Part shown: positions 32,056-40,502 of the stretch, in pieces | Layout of the letters: each line of letters starts with the position of its first letter | How positions within the stretch are numbered: position 1 is the first letter of the stretch | Source: Bacteroidales bacterium | GTDB lineage: Bacteria; Bacteroidota; Bacteroidia; Bacteroidales; UBA932 | Direction: 5' to 3' | DNA length: 64,000 bases | Assembly (NCBI GenBank): GCA_017554305.1 | Contig: JAFZIN010000029.1 | Span: 1 to 64,000, forward strand | Notes under the pieces: model-generated | The model's database searches: none | What the model was told of the DNA's origin: nothing | The model's input: only the letters and a program-made list of their open reading frames with translations | Position numbers and translations under genes: made by a program

Positions 32056-34572
32056 TTATTCTGGATTATATGGCTCTTTTTCCCAATATTGCGGGATTCC
32101 TGATGGATTATCTATTAACCATCCTTCAGGAGCAAATGGGCTTAAATCTTTGTTGTACCTAAAAACATTGTTAAAGCCCGGATTATCATTGACTCCAAGT
32201 AGCCAGTGATATGTTGAATTACTTCCATGATTCTTTGCTAAACAAGTCACAACCTCTAATTGAAGACAATCATAAAACATTTCTTCATAACATTTAGTTG
32301 GCAAAGTCTCTGCCGGAAGTATTGGGGATTCCTTTAAAAAAGCGCAACGTTTAAACATAGATTTGTAGCAGGCAATTGCAAGAGTTGTTGCAGGAAGTGC
32401 TGGAGCTGATGCTAATTCAGCGCAATCCTGGAACATTTCACGATAACAGCTGTCTGCAAGATTAGTTGCCGGAAGTTCAGGAGCCACTGTTAATTTTTTA
32501 CAGTAATTAAACATTAAACAGTAGCAAGATTTTGCAAGTGTTGTGGCTGGCAGCCGTTCCGGTGCGGTAGTCAAATTTACGCAACCACTGAACATCATAC
32601 GGTAACAAAAATCTGCCAAATTTGTTGCCGGAAGGTTTGGTGTTGTGGTCAAACTTGTACAACCGGAGAACATATTATGATAACAATAAGGTGCAAGTGT
32701 TGTGGCCGGCAGTTGTGAGGTGCTGTTCAAACTTGTGCAACCGGCAAACATATAGGCATAACAATTGGTCTTCAGAGTAGAAAATGGGAGATCCGGTGTG
32801 TTAGTCAATTTAGTGCAAGCACTGAACATTGAATAAAAACAGAGTGGTTGTAAAGCCTTTACAGATTTAAATAAATCATTAGGAACAGTTGTTATACCTG
32901 TATTTCTTAACATCTGCCTGTAACAGCTTTCTGCTAGATTTTCTGCTGGAAGTTTCGGAGCTTCAGCCAATTTGGTACAATTTTCAAACATTGACTGATA
33001 GCAATAAGGTGCCATTGTTGTTGATTTAAGTACGGGAGCGGAAGTCATACTGGAACACCCTTTAAACATACTGTTACAACTGTATTCCCCCATGGTTAAA
33101 GCTGAAACAACTATGTGCTTTCCCAGAACAATGGAACTTTCCCTAAACATGTTTTGATAGCAGTTTGTTGTTAGAGTTTGAGCAGAAAGAACCAGGTTAC
33201 GTCCCTCATTAATATCCATATTAGAAACTTTCCAGAAAGCACCTGCAAAGTCATGCTCATTCAGATGGTTTGATTTACTGTAATTATCATCACATAACAA
33301 AGACATAATATCTCCATATACTTTTACCTTTTTAGAGAAGGTAAAAATTGGATGATTATTATTTGCCGGCCATGCTCTACGCTTACCTTTCTCATCATAA
33401 TAACTCTGATTATCATACATGCCCTCACCTTCTATGGTAACACGTTTTGCTCTAAACTTTACAACCAGGTCTTTATTTAAGTTTTCAAGGTCTGAATAAT
33501 TTTCTTTATAAGACTTCCAATCACCATCGCCAATCATGAATTGAACATCAGACCCTCCCCTATCACCAGTATAGTACTGACTGTCAAATGTTATTTTTGT
33601 TCCGTTCGCTGTAGTTCTAATAGAGAATTCATTTGAAATATCTCTGTTAACTCTATATTTTTTGCTTGACGCCAAATCAACATCAGCTACAGTGAAAGTT
33701 CTTTCCGGGAAAACCGGACCTCCTATATGAATGTTTACTTCAGCATTTTTAAGTGATGTTGTGCCCCCTGGGAAACCAACAAAAAAGCTTGTGTAAGCAT
33801 AATTAGCCGGGTCCTTGTCAAAAGAATCAAAACGTCCATATCTACAAGACGCAGCATCTAAGGTAGTTCCGTCTGAAGTATTGGTAAAACTAACGGTAAC
33901 AACTTTTTGCTCAGCTGGAAATTCTACATCTGTAGCAATATCCAAGTATCTGATATTGAATTCTATAAAAGAGGTTTTCTGGCTGAGTAAACAATTGGTT
34001 GTTCCGTAAATAAATGATCCGGTAAAATCACTGTACCAATTAATAGCCTGCTCTAATGTTGAAGCAATTGCTCCTGAAGTTGAAGCAGGTGTAGTTGGTG
34101 AGCCTGTAGGGAAGGTTCTTACAGTATCTACGTATTTAAGAGGAGCTGTACCGGACATAGTGTGTATCTTATCCTCAGCACTCAATAACGTCACATAAAA
34201 CTTAGTACCGGCTACAGGATCTGTATTTAAATCACCCTCAAATGTGCCTGTTGTTTGACCTGGCAGTGAAGTCAATGAGAGTTCTCCGCATACAGACGGT
34301 ACTGTACCAGCCGGTTGGTCACTTACGTAAAGTTTATCCCCTTCACGGAAGACATACTTATCCTTATCTTCTATCCTTTCAATACCCGCCTTAGAGGAGA
34401 CTCCTTTTACCGTAATGGTGAAATGAAAACCATGCTTACCCTCCTCAACGATAGGCTCTTCCTCTTTAGGAACGGGGGCCAACCTGTCTTCCTTTGTACA
34501 TGAGAACAGACAAACTGTGAGCAGTATTAAGGCTACGCTCAGAACATATTTATTTGTTAATACTCTTTTCAT
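32056..34572 (-). CDS. Fimbrillin-like lipoprotein with 26-residue Cys/MF repeats (cassette 3)
   Basis: 838 residues. Lipoprotein signal with lipobox LFSC (Cys25). Residues about 45-320 carry the same fimbrillin-type N-terminal module as the other two cassettes (FHFTITVKGVSSKAG, YVFREGDKLYVSD, GTKFYVTLLSA). Residues about 445-774 hold 12 tandem units of about 26 residues with the consensus LPATxLAxxCYxxMFxxCxxLTxAP, similar to the bacterial surface 26-residue repeat (DUF285) and BspA-like leucine-rich repeats. The last about 64 residues form a conserved-looking cap (TYHWLLGVNDNPGFNNVF). Expected to be a surface solenoid for binding. Its ATG overlaps the stop of the short peptide gene by 1 nt. 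Confidence 0.8.
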   Translation of the reverse strand: MKRVLTNKYVLSVALILLTVCLFSCTKEDRLAPVPKEEEPIVEEGKHGFHFTITVKGVSSKAGIERIEDKDKYVFREGDKLYVSDQPAGTVPSVCGELSLTSLPGQTTGTFEGDLNTDPVAGTKFYVTLLSAEDKIHTMSGTAPLKYVDTVRTFPTGSPTTPASTSGAIASTLEQAINWYSDFTGSFIYGTTNCLLSQKTSFIEFNIRYLDIATDVEFPAEQKVVTVSFTNTSDGTTLDAASCRYGRFDSFDKDPANYAYTSFFVGFPGGTTSLKNAEVNIHIGGPVFPERTFTVADVDLASSKKYRVNRDISNEFSIRTTANGTKITFDSQYYTGDRGGSDVQFMIGDGDWKSYKENYSDLENLNKDLVVKFRAKRVTIEGEGMYDNQSYYDEKGKRRAWPANNNHPIFTFSKKVKVYGDIMSLLCDDNYSKSNHLNEHDFAGAFWKVSNMDINEGRNLVLSAQTLTTNCYQNMFRESSIVLGKHIVVSALTMGEYSCNSMFKGCSSMTSAPVLKSTTMAPYCYQSMFENCTKLAEAPKLPAENLAESCYRQMLRNTGITTVPNDLFKSVKALQPLCFYSMFSACTKLTNTPDLPFSTLKTNCYAYMFAGCTSLNSTSQLPATTLAPYCYHNMFSGCTSLTTTPNLPATNLADFCYRMMFSGCVNLTTAPERLPATTLAKSCYCLMFNYCKKLTVAPELPATNLADSCYREMFQDCAELASAPALPATTLAIACYKSMFKRCAFLKESPILPAETLPTKCYEEMFYDCLQLEVVTCLAKNHGSNSTYHWLLGVNDNPGFNNVFRYNKDLSPFAPEGWLIDNPSGIPQYWEKEPYNPE

Positions 34573-34706
34573 TACAGTTCTCCTCCATCCATTAAATCTT
34601 CCCAGAAATTCGTTATAAGAGCTTGGCTTGCCGTAAACAAAAGGGAGCCCTCACTTGAAATACCAACAATTTCAGAAAATGGTGCTATGTAAAACTGCTT
34701 CTTCAT
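34572..34706 (-). CDS. Short peptide of cassette 3 (divergent [YF]xAP...EG family)
   Basis: 44 residues starting MKKQFYIAPFSEIVGISSEG, then a hydrophobic tail ending MDGGEL. It keeps the [YF]xAP core and the EG about ten residues later seen in cassettes 1 and 2, but little else. Its TAA (34572-34574) overlaps the lipoprotein ATG by one base, so the two are translationally coupled. A promoter-like box lies at 34794. The common place before three different lipoproteins is the main reason to call it a real gene. Confidence 0.6.
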   Translation of the reverse strand: MKKQFYIAPFSEIVGISSEGSLLFTASQALITNFWEDLMDGGEL

Positions 34707-34793
34707 TACTCTATCACTCTTCAAATAGTAGTTGTATATCTAGCAATAAATCAAAAATCTTTCCAAATGCCTTCCGTTTTTGGGAAAGGGCGG

Positions 34794-34801
34794 CAAAGAT
34801 A
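34794..34801 (-). promoter_or_regulatory. Predicted -7 element (TATCTTTG) of cassette 3
   Basis: On the minus strand TATCTTTG fits TAnnTTTG; a weak -33 (ACTTT) lies 19 nt upstream. The leader to the peptide ATG at 34706 would be about 80 nt. The 29-nt element and G-tract of the other cassettes are absent here. Confidence 0.45.
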
Positions 34802-34855
34802 TAAAAATTTTGAATATAAAAGTAAATTTTACTTAAATGTAACTATCACGTTTAA

Positions 34856-34880
34856 ACGGGAGATAGAAAAGCTCTCCCGC
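34856..34880 (-). terminator. Possible terminator after the C_GCAxxG gene
   Basis: CGGGAGA (34857-34863) and TCTCCCG (34873-34879) form a 7-bp stem around a 9-nt loop, about 50 nt beyond the stop of the minus-strand gene at 34932. The following T-run is only three bases, so termination is uncertain. Confidence 0.35.
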
Positions 34881-34931
34881 ATAAAAGTAAGAAAAACTGC
34901 ATTTTAGGGACTAGAAAGCGGTTATATGCGG

Positions 34932-35321
34932 TTAGAGAGAGGATTCTGTGAGGAGGACGGCGTGGCGGACGCAGTTGTCACAGGAGCAGAGGGGCTGTTT
35001 GGTATCTGCACCTTTGATTTCTCTGCAAGTGAGGGCGCCCACTTTGGCCTTGAAGGCGTTGGAGAGCTCTCTGGTGATGGCGGTGGTTGGTTTTTCTGAG
35101 TTATTGAGCAGGCCTACGACCATTGCAGCACCGCAAAGCGCTCCGCAGGTACCGTTCATTGAGCCTATCCCGGCTCCGAATCCGGAACCGAGGCTGAGAA
35201 GCTGCTCTTTGGTCAACTGCCGAGCCTTTTCAATCTCCGGGGCAAACTCCAGGAGGACTGCCTGGCAACAATTCAATCCAAGTTCATGTTTTACCTCAAC
35301 TGAGTGATCCGCTCTGTCCAT
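34932..35321 (-). CDS. C_GCAxxG_C_C family redox-type protein
   Basis: 129 residues from the ATG at 35321; a TTG at 35348 would add nine. The family pattern is clear: LNCCQAVLLEF, GSGFGAGIGSMNGTCGALCGAAMVVGLL, then Cys in LTCREIKG and the pair SCDNCV near the end. Members are small cysteine-rich proteins, often near oxidoreductases and thought to bind metal or act in redox chemistry; the function is not settled. It stands alone, downstream of the permease on the same strand, and is flanked by a 15-bp inverted repeat. Confidence 0.8.
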   Translation of the reverse strand: MDRADHSVEVKHELGLNCCQAVLLEFAPEIEKARQLTKEQLLSLGSGFGAGIGSMNGTCGALCGAAMVVGLLNNSEKPTTAITRELSNAFKAKVGALTCREIKGADTKQPLCSCDNCVRHAVLLTESSL

Positions 35322-35422
35322 ATCTGTATTATTTTCAAATTTACTCAAGATTCCAACTGCTTCTTGCTATACGTTCACCTCAGCTTCAATCTTTACTGAG
35401 GAATGGGCCGTCCGCCACGCCG

Positions 35423-36547
35423 TCAGTCATTAACATCCTCCTGGTGATCTGTGGTCTCCAGGTCTGTTGGGGCGGGCTGGCGGAGAACGTAGTTCTTGTA
35501 GTATGAAAGCAGGATGGTGGTCATTGGAAGGGCAATGATCATTCCCAGTATGCCCAGCAGAGAGCCCCAGATGGAAAGTGAGAGTAGGATGATGGCAGGG
35601 CTGAGGCCCGTTACCTTTCCCATAATCTTTGGGGTGAGAAAGCCATCCTCAATAATTTGAACCACGGTGAAGATAATAATAACAAGCAGTATAATGAGCC
35701 AGAAGCTCTGGCCGGTCTCGGCAGATTTGACGGCGGCAAGAATGAAGATTGGGATAAAGCCGGCAAAGTGCAGGTATGGCACCATGGCAAGAGCGCCCAT
35801 CATAAGACCCATTGGGATAGCCATAGGGAAACCTATAATGAGAAAGCCTATGCAGAAGAGTATACCCACACAGAGTGCAACAAGTGCCTGACCGCGGAAG
35901 TAGCGGTTCATTCCGGTCTCCACATCGCTTACAAGTGTAATGGTGCCTTTGCGGATTTTCTTTGGAAGAAGGTCTTTCCAACCCTCTGAAAGCCGCTCGT
36001 AGTCTAAAAGGATGAAGACTATGTAAAGTAGCATCATTACAATACTCAGAATACTGGAGACTGCCCTGAATGAGGAGTTTAGAACGTTCCAAACTTTTGG
36101 CATAATCTCTTTGGCCATGGCGGAGAAACTCTCCAGATCAAAGTTTCCGCCCGTAAACTGGGTGAGGTGGAGTTTCTGGCTAAGGAACTGATGTATGGTT
36201 GCAGAGAGTCCGCTTGTGTTGTAGTTGCCCTGAACGTATGAAACCAGCATATCCTTCACCTTCACAAAATCTTCCAGCATAGGAGGAACAATAAGGATTA
36301 CAATGAGCCAGATAACTCCTACAACCGTGGCAAAGGCGGCAAGCATTGCAAGCAGTCTGTACTTCATCTTGCATCTATACTGGAAGAAGCGTACCAGCGG
36401 GTACATCCAGTAGGCTATGAGCCAGCCTATTACAAATGGAAGCAGTGCGCTGCTTAATCTTTTGATAAGAAAGAATATGCCTACAACAACAAGAGTAATT
36501 AAAATGCCTCTTATGAATGAATCAAATGTTATCTTTTTACGTTCCAT
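35423..36547 (-). CDS. AI-2E family transporter (PerM/YdiK-type permease)
   Basis: 374 residues with about eight membrane segments. Family features: an N-terminal helix pair (LPFVIGWLIAYWMYPLVRFF), the central amphipathic region, FRGQALVALCVGILFCIGFLIIGFPMAIPMGLM, and VQIIEDGFLTPKIMGKVTGLSPAIILLSLS typical of the fold. The family was named for autoinducer-2 export but transports various ions and metabolites; the substrate here is unknown. A promoter box at 36725 gives a leader of about 170 nt. Confidence 0.85.
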   Translation of the reverse strand: MERKKITFDSFIRGILITLVVVGIFFLIKRLSSALLPFVIGWLIAYWMYPLVRFFQYRCKMKYRLLAMLAAFATVVGVIWLIVILIVPPMLEDFVKVKDMLVSYVQGNYNTSGLSATIHQFLSQKLHLTQFTGGNFDLESFSAMAKEIMPKVWNVLNSSFRAVSSILSIVMMLLYIVFILLDYERLSEGWKDLLPKKIRKGTITLVSDVETGMNRYFRGQALVALCVGILFCIGFLIIGFPMAIPMGLMMGALAMVPYLHFAGFIPIFILAAVKSAETGQSFWLIILLVIIIFTVVQIIEDGFLTPKIMGKVTGLSPAIILLSLSIWGSLLGILGMIIALPMTTILLSYYKNYVLRQPAPTDLETTDHQEDVND

Positions 36548-36724
36548 ACTTCTTCAAAATTCTCTTTCCATACTTCTTCTCAAAACCTTGTGCAACGCAA
36601 TTAATTATTATTCAATTACTTAACAACTTGCCTGGTAACATTTTTCATACCAGACAATTACGCAATGTACTGGGTTTCAGACTTTTACGTTACACGGGCC
36701 TTGGATGTAATATTGTTACCTGGA

Positions 36725-36732
36725 CAAAGATA
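36725..36732 (-). promoter_or_regulatory. Predicted -7 element (TATCTTTG) for the AI-2E family permease
   Basis: On the minus strand TATCTTTG fits TAnnTTTG. It lies just past the terminator of the upstream gene, as expected of a new transcription unit. The stretch to the ATG at 36547 holds no gene. Confidence 0.45.
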
Positions 36733-36740
36733 GTGTTTTT

Positions 36741-36773
36741 ATAAAAAACGGAGAGGCGTTTGACCTCTCCGTT
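36741..36773 (-). terminator. Terminator of the cysteine-rich lipoprotein gene
   Basis: AACGGAGAGG and CCTCTCCGTT form a perfect 10-bp stem around a 7-nt loop, followed on the minus strand by a run of six T. A second small palindrome (GAACGTA-CGTT-TACGTTC, 36791-36808) lies between it and the stop codon. Confidence 0.85.
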
Positions 36774-36837
36774 CATTTTGCGGTACACAATGAACGTACG
36801 TTTACGTTCCAGGTGCGGGCATTAAGCTTCTTGCAAA

Positions 36838-37698
36838 TTACTTTGCAGGCTCTGCTTTCTCACAAGCCTTCTCGCACTCAGGTTTCTCACCTTTGCAAGC
36901 GTGCTTTGGACCCTTAGGGCCTTTAGGACCCATAAATGCAGGAGCTGCTGCTGTTGCCTTGAATGCCTTGCTCCAAGCCTTAAGAGTTGTGCCGTCTGCT
37001 GCTGCAATGTCCTTAACCTGCTTTACAGATACTTCAGGAACAGCAATCTCAGGCTTCTCACACTTCTTTGTAGAGTCACACTCTGCCTTTGCCTCCGGGC
37101 AAGCCTTTGTTGAGTCACACTCAGCCTTAGCCTCTGGGCATCCCTCTGGTTTGCCACACTCAGGTTTTCCCTCTGGGCAAGCCTTTGTAGAATCGCACTC
37201 TGCCTTTGGAGCCTCTGGGCACTCGTGCTTCAGAACCAATACTACGAACTTACCGTCCTTGCCTTTGCACTCAGGTTTTGCCTCAGGGCACTCAGCCTTT
37301 GTGGAGTCGCACTCTGCTTTGCACTCTGGTTTCTCACCTTTGCACTCATGTTTGCCATCGCACTCAGGTTTACCCTCTTTGCACTCAGGTTTTGCCTCTG
37401 TGCACTCTGCCTTTGTAGAGTCACACTCTTTCTTGCACTCAGGTTTCTCTTTTGGCTCCGGGCATACGGTAGGATCCTGGTCACATACGAATGCTGCAAC
37501 AACCTCCTGACCTTCAACCTCAAAAGCATCTGCTGAAATCTGCTCTGCAGAAACAGCCTTGTTAAACTCAACTACAACTGCGGCAACTTTGTCACCGGGA
37601 GCTACCATTGCGGTAACCTTCTCAGGCTTAGCTGAACAGGAAGCCAACAAAGCAACTATGCCGGCTGCTGTAAAGACGCTGAAAAAAATCTTTTTCAT
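36838..37698 (-). CDS. Cysteine-rich repeat lipoprotein on an Ig-like scaffold
   Basis: 286 residues. Lipobox LASC (Cys21) and 24 further cysteines. Two blocks, about 79-155 and 166-224, consist of short repeats built from ECDSTKA, CPEAKPEC and CKGEKPEC, each turn giving one Cys every 5-8 residues and many Lys, Glu and Pro. Between and around them are segments that resemble one Ig-like domain split into strands: AAVVVEFNKAVSAEQISADAF (in pieces), GKFVVLVLKHE, and VSVKQVKDIAAADGTTLKAW. I read this as a periplasmic or surface Ig-like fold with cysteine-rich loops inserted. Metal binding or disulfide cross-linking is possible but not shown. The C-terminal end again carries CKGEKPECEKAC. Confidence 0.75.
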   Translation of the reverse strand: MKKIFFSVFTAAGIVALLASCSAKPEKVTAMVAPGDKVAAVVVEFNKAVSAEQISADAFEVEGQEVVAAFVCDQDPTVCPEPKEKPECKKECDSTKAECTEAKPECKEGKPECDGKHECKGEKPECKAECDSTKAECPEAKPECKGKDGKFVVLVLKHECPEAPKAECDSTKACPEGKPECGKPEGCPEAKAECDSTKACPEAKAECDSTKKCEKPEIAVPEVSVKQVKDIAAADGTTLKAWSKAFKATAAAPAFMGPKGPKGPKHACKGEKPECEKACEKAEPAK

Positions 37699-37784
37699 AA
37701 TGAATTGTTTTTTAAGTTATTAATAATGAATTCTTATCCAATTATGTATGCATTGTGTTAGTTGCTTGCGCTCCTTTCACAGAA

Positions 37785-37792
37785 CAAAGTTA
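37785..37792 (-). promoter_or_regulatory. Predicted -7 element (TAACTTTG) of the cysteine-rich lipoprotein
   Basis: On the minus strand TAACTTTG fits TAnnTTTG and lies 87 nt before the ATG. No clear -33 element is seen. Confidence 0.4.
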
Positions 37793-37821
37793 GGAATCTG
37801 ACACTGTTTGAGTGCGGCTTG

Positions 37822-37852
37822 TTTGTGTTATGGGCCCTATTTGTTAAATTTG
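37822..37852 (+). promoter_or_regulatory. galE promoter (TTTG-N19-TAAATTTG)
   Basis: TTTG at 37822-37825 and TAAATTTG at 37845-37852, 19 nt apart, match the Bacteroidota consensus and lie 29 nt before the galE ATG. It is divergent from the promoter of the cysteine-rich lipoprotein. Confidence 0.6.
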
Positions 37853-37881
37853 TGCTTACAACTTAATTATTTTGAAACATT

Positions 37882-38958
37882 ATGAGTAAAGGCAAAATTC
37901 TTCTTACGGGCGGTACCGGATTTATAGGCTCGCACACTTGGGTGGAACTCATCAACGCAGGTTATGATGTGGTTGGAGTGGACAACTTCTACAACTCTAA
38001 TGATAAGGTACTCAAAGGAATAGAAACTATCGTGAAGAAGAAAATTGTCTTTGAAAAGGCAGACTGTTCAAACAAAGAGGAGTTCAAAAAGGTCTTTGAG
38101 AAACACCCCGATATTGTTGGTGCGGTTCACTTTGCGGCATACAAGGCAGTGGGTGAAAGCATTGAAAAACCGCTGGATTACTACCGCAACAATATGGTTT
38201 CTCTGCTCAACCTCATTGAGCTGATGAGAGACTTTGGAAAGAGAGCCAATTTGGTATTCTCTTCATCCGCAACGGTTTACGGCCAGCCGGATAAGGAGCA
38301 TCTGCCTATCTCAGAGAATGCTCCACTTAAGAGGTCACTCTCCCCTTACGGCAAGAGCAAACAGATGGCAGAGGAGATTCTGTCTGACAGCGTCATTGCT
38401 TATAACAACGTGAAAGTATGTGCATTGCGCTACTTCAACCCTATAGGAGCACACCCTTCTGCACTCATTGGTGAACTGCCTAGAGGAGTGCCTCAGAACC
38501 TTGTACCTTTTATCACTCAAACCGCTGCGGGAATCAGAGATCATCTGAATGTGTTTGGAGATGATTATAATACTCCCGATGGCAGCTGCATAAGGGATTA
38601 CATTTATGTAGTAGATCTTGCAAAGGCGCACGTTAAGGCCATAGATAAGCTTATGGAAGAGACAGTTACAGTGCCTGAGGTTATTGATGAACCTACTTAC
38701 GTAGATGCTGCAAAGACCGGAAGATGGTTTGTATACAACCTGGGTACGGGCCGCGGACTCTCTGTTCTTGAGCTTGTTAGAGGGTTCATCTCTGCAACGG
38801 GAGTCAATCTGAAGTATGAGATTGCACCAAGAAGAGCGGGAGATATTGAGCAGGTGTGGGCAGATCCTTCAAAGGCAAAGAGAGAGTTGGGCTGGAGTGC
38901 AGATACCCCTATTGAAGATGTGCTTCGTTCAGCCTGGAACTGGCAGAAGACTCTGTAA
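37882..38958 (+). CDS. galE: UDP-glucose 4-epimerase
   Basis: 358 residues. Extended SDR fold: NAD loop GGTGFIGSHT at 9-18, FSSSATVYG with the catalytic Ser/Thr, and SPYGKSKQMAE with the YxxxK pair. The substrate region has LRYFNPIGAHPSALIGE and the C-terminal part YNLGTGRGLSVLELV. It interconverts UDP-glucose and UDP-galactose for surface polysaccharides. It has its own promoter and ends 1 nt from the stop of the converging TonB-like gene, without a terminator between them. Confidence 0.94.
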   Translation: MSKGKILLTGGTGFIGSHTWVELINAGYDVVGVDNFYNSNDKVLKGIETIVKKKIVFEKADCSNKEEFKKVFEKHPDIVGAVHFAAYKAVGESIEKPLDYYRNNMVSLLNLIELMRDFGKRANLVFSSSATVYGQPDKEHLPISENAPLKRSLSPYGKSKQMAEEILSDSVIAYNNVKVCALRYFNPIGAHPSALIGELPRGVPQNLVPFITQTAAGIRDHLNVFGDDYNTPDGSCIRDYIYVVDLAKAHVKAIDKLMEETVTVPEVIDEPTYVDAAKTGRWFVYNLGTGRGLSVLELVRGFISATGVNLKYEIAPRRAGDIEQVWADPSKAKRELGWSADTPIEDVLRSAWNWQKTL

Positions 38959-38959
38959 A

Positions 38960-39727
38960 CTATTGGGAGACAAATCTGTAGGTAATCTGACCTATTTGAG
39001 GTTCAGGTGCAGTATCAGACATAGAAAACCTGGATTTTTTAGCGGCGGCAAGGGCGGCGTTTCTTATACAGCCGTCCGGCACTGATGCATTCTCCTCAAC
39101 CTGAGCCTTTTGCACATATCCGTTTCTCTGCACGTAAATACGGACGGTAACATCACCTCCTCCGCGGCACTTGTAAACCGGAATAGGAAGAGAAAAGGCC
39201 CTTCTCCCCTCCAAAGACCAGTTGAGTACAGATGGCCCAATATAGATTTTCTTTGGAGGCTCCTGGCTTGTAACAGGCCCTGCATCAGGCACATCGTCAA
39301 CCCCTTTAGGAGTCTCAATGGCTGCCGTCTCCCTCACCTTTCCGGCAAGGCGGTCCATATCCTCTTTGAGCTGCTTGGTATCTGTGTTACGGTCATCCTT
39401 CAACTGAGAAGTGTTGGAAGAAACGGGAATAGCCTTGAGGTTTTGAGGAACAGCAGCCATCTGCTCTTCCAACTGGCTTTTAGCCAGAGCTTTAATCTCC
39501 TCCTGTTTCTGCTCCTCTGCCAGTTGTCTTTCCTTTGCTATACGTCCTTCACTGTCTGTAATAAAGGAGACCTCCTCCCGTCTCATATAAGAGATGGAGA
39601 AGATAAGAAGAACAATGATTAAAAGCAGATGGAATATGGCAGTGATATAGAGTCCAATACGCCTGCTACGCTTATCTTTTTCAGAGAAACGTTTTAACTC
39701 TTCATCTGTAAGGAACTTATTATCCAT
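38960..39727 (-). CDS. TonB-like energy transducer
   Basis: 255 residues. A basic cytoplasmic start (KDKRSRRIG) is followed by one membrane helix (about 24-46, LYITAIFHLLLIIVLLIF), a coiled-coil Glu/Gln/Lys region to about residue 100, and a C-terminal TonB-type domain (about 170-255) with DVTVRIYVQRNGYVQKAQV and IRNAALAAAKKSRFS. TonB proteins connect the ExbB/ExbD motor to outer-membrane receptors. The usual proline-rich spanner is short. It follows udk by 78 nt; the ExbB/ExbD genes lie at 43944-46247. Confidence 0.75.
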   Translation of the reverse strand: MDNKFLTDEELKRFSEKDKRSRRIGLYITAIFHLLLIIVLLIFSISYMRREEVSFITDSEGRIAKERQLAEEQKQEEIKALAKSQLEEQMAAVPQNLKAIPVSSNTSQLKDDRNTDTKQLKEDMDRLAGKVRETAAIETPKGVDDVPDAGPVTSQEPPKKIYIGPSVLNWSLEGRRAFSLPIPVYKCRGGGDVTVRIYVQRNGYVQKAQVEENASVPDGCIRNAALAAAKKSRFSMSDTAPEPQIGQITYRFVSQ

Positions 39728-39805
39728 CTGCTTTCTCTCCCTCTTCGGTAAGGAGTTCCAGTTCAGATGTCTCCTTATCCGTTTCTTTATGCAAGGAGGT
39801 CAGAC

Positions 39806-40429
39806 CTATTCTCCCTTGGTGAGGAGAGCCTTCTCAATGGTTGCTATCAAAATGCTTATAGCCACCGTGTTATGACCGCCCTGCGGAACAATGATATCTG
39901 CGTAACGCTTGCTTGGTTCAATGAACTGAAGGTGCATTGGTTTAACGGTCTCCTGATAACGTTTCAAAACCTGCTGAACCGTCTTGCCTCTCTCCTCTAT
40001 ATCTCTCTGAATTACACGGCCTAAGCGGTCATCTGCATCTGCATCTACATAGATGAGAATATCAAACATGTTCCTGAGTTCCTCATTTGTAAAGATGAGA
40101 ATGCCCTCAACAATAATGATGGTTGCAGGTTCTACGTGAACCGTCTCAGTGGTTGAGCGTGAGCATGTTATATAGGAATAAACCGGTTGCTCCACACTCT
40201 GTCCGCTCTTGAGTTTTTTGATATCTGAAATGAGAAGATCAAAGTCTACGGAGTTAGGGTGGTCAAAGTTGTTTGCAGCCTTCTGCTCCGGAGTCATAAA
40301 ACTACTGTCTTTGTAGTAAGAGTCCTGAGGAACAACTACAAAGTCCTCATTCTTAAAGTGATTCTTAAGTTTGCGGACTACCGTTGTCTTTCCGCTTCCG
40401 GTACCGCCGGCTATTCCTATGATTAACAT
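39806..40429 (-). CDS. udk: Uridine kinase
   Basis: 207 residues. P-loop GIAGGTGSGKTTVVRKL near the N-terminus, QDSYYKD, NFDHPNSVDFDLL, VEGILIF and the lid RDIEERGKTVQQVLKRY, all diagnostic. It phosphorylates uridine and cytidine in pyrimidine salvage. The gene is 73 nt downstream of asnS on the same strand. Confidence 0.95.
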   Translation of the reverse strand: MLIIGIAGGTGSGKTTVVRKLKNHFKNEDFVVVPQDSYYKDSSFMTPEQKAANNFDHPNSVDFDLLISDIKKLKSGQSVEQPVYSYITCSRSTTETVHVEPATIIIVEGILIFTNEELRNMFDILIYVDADADDRLGRVIQRDIEERGKTVQQVLKRYQETVKPMHLQFIEPSKRYADIIVPQGGHNTVAISILIATIEKALLTKGE

Positions 40430-40502
40430 AATTGTATAAGTTTATGTTATTGATTTTACCATTAATGCCTTAGCTGCAATCTCTTTAGGGCGCTGCATTC
40501 TG

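Noticed and set aside
32400-33300. Tandem repeats in the cassette 3 lipoprotein as a CRISPR array
   Set aside because: The periodicity is about 78 nt, in frame and variable, and it encodes a 26-residue protein repeat without identical spacers or repeats.
37050-37450. Repeats in the cysteine-rich lipoprotein as a metallothionein gene
   Set aside because: Metallothioneins are small cytoplasmic proteins with CxC/CxxC spacing; this is an exported lipoprotein with 5-8 residue spacing and an Ig-like frame.
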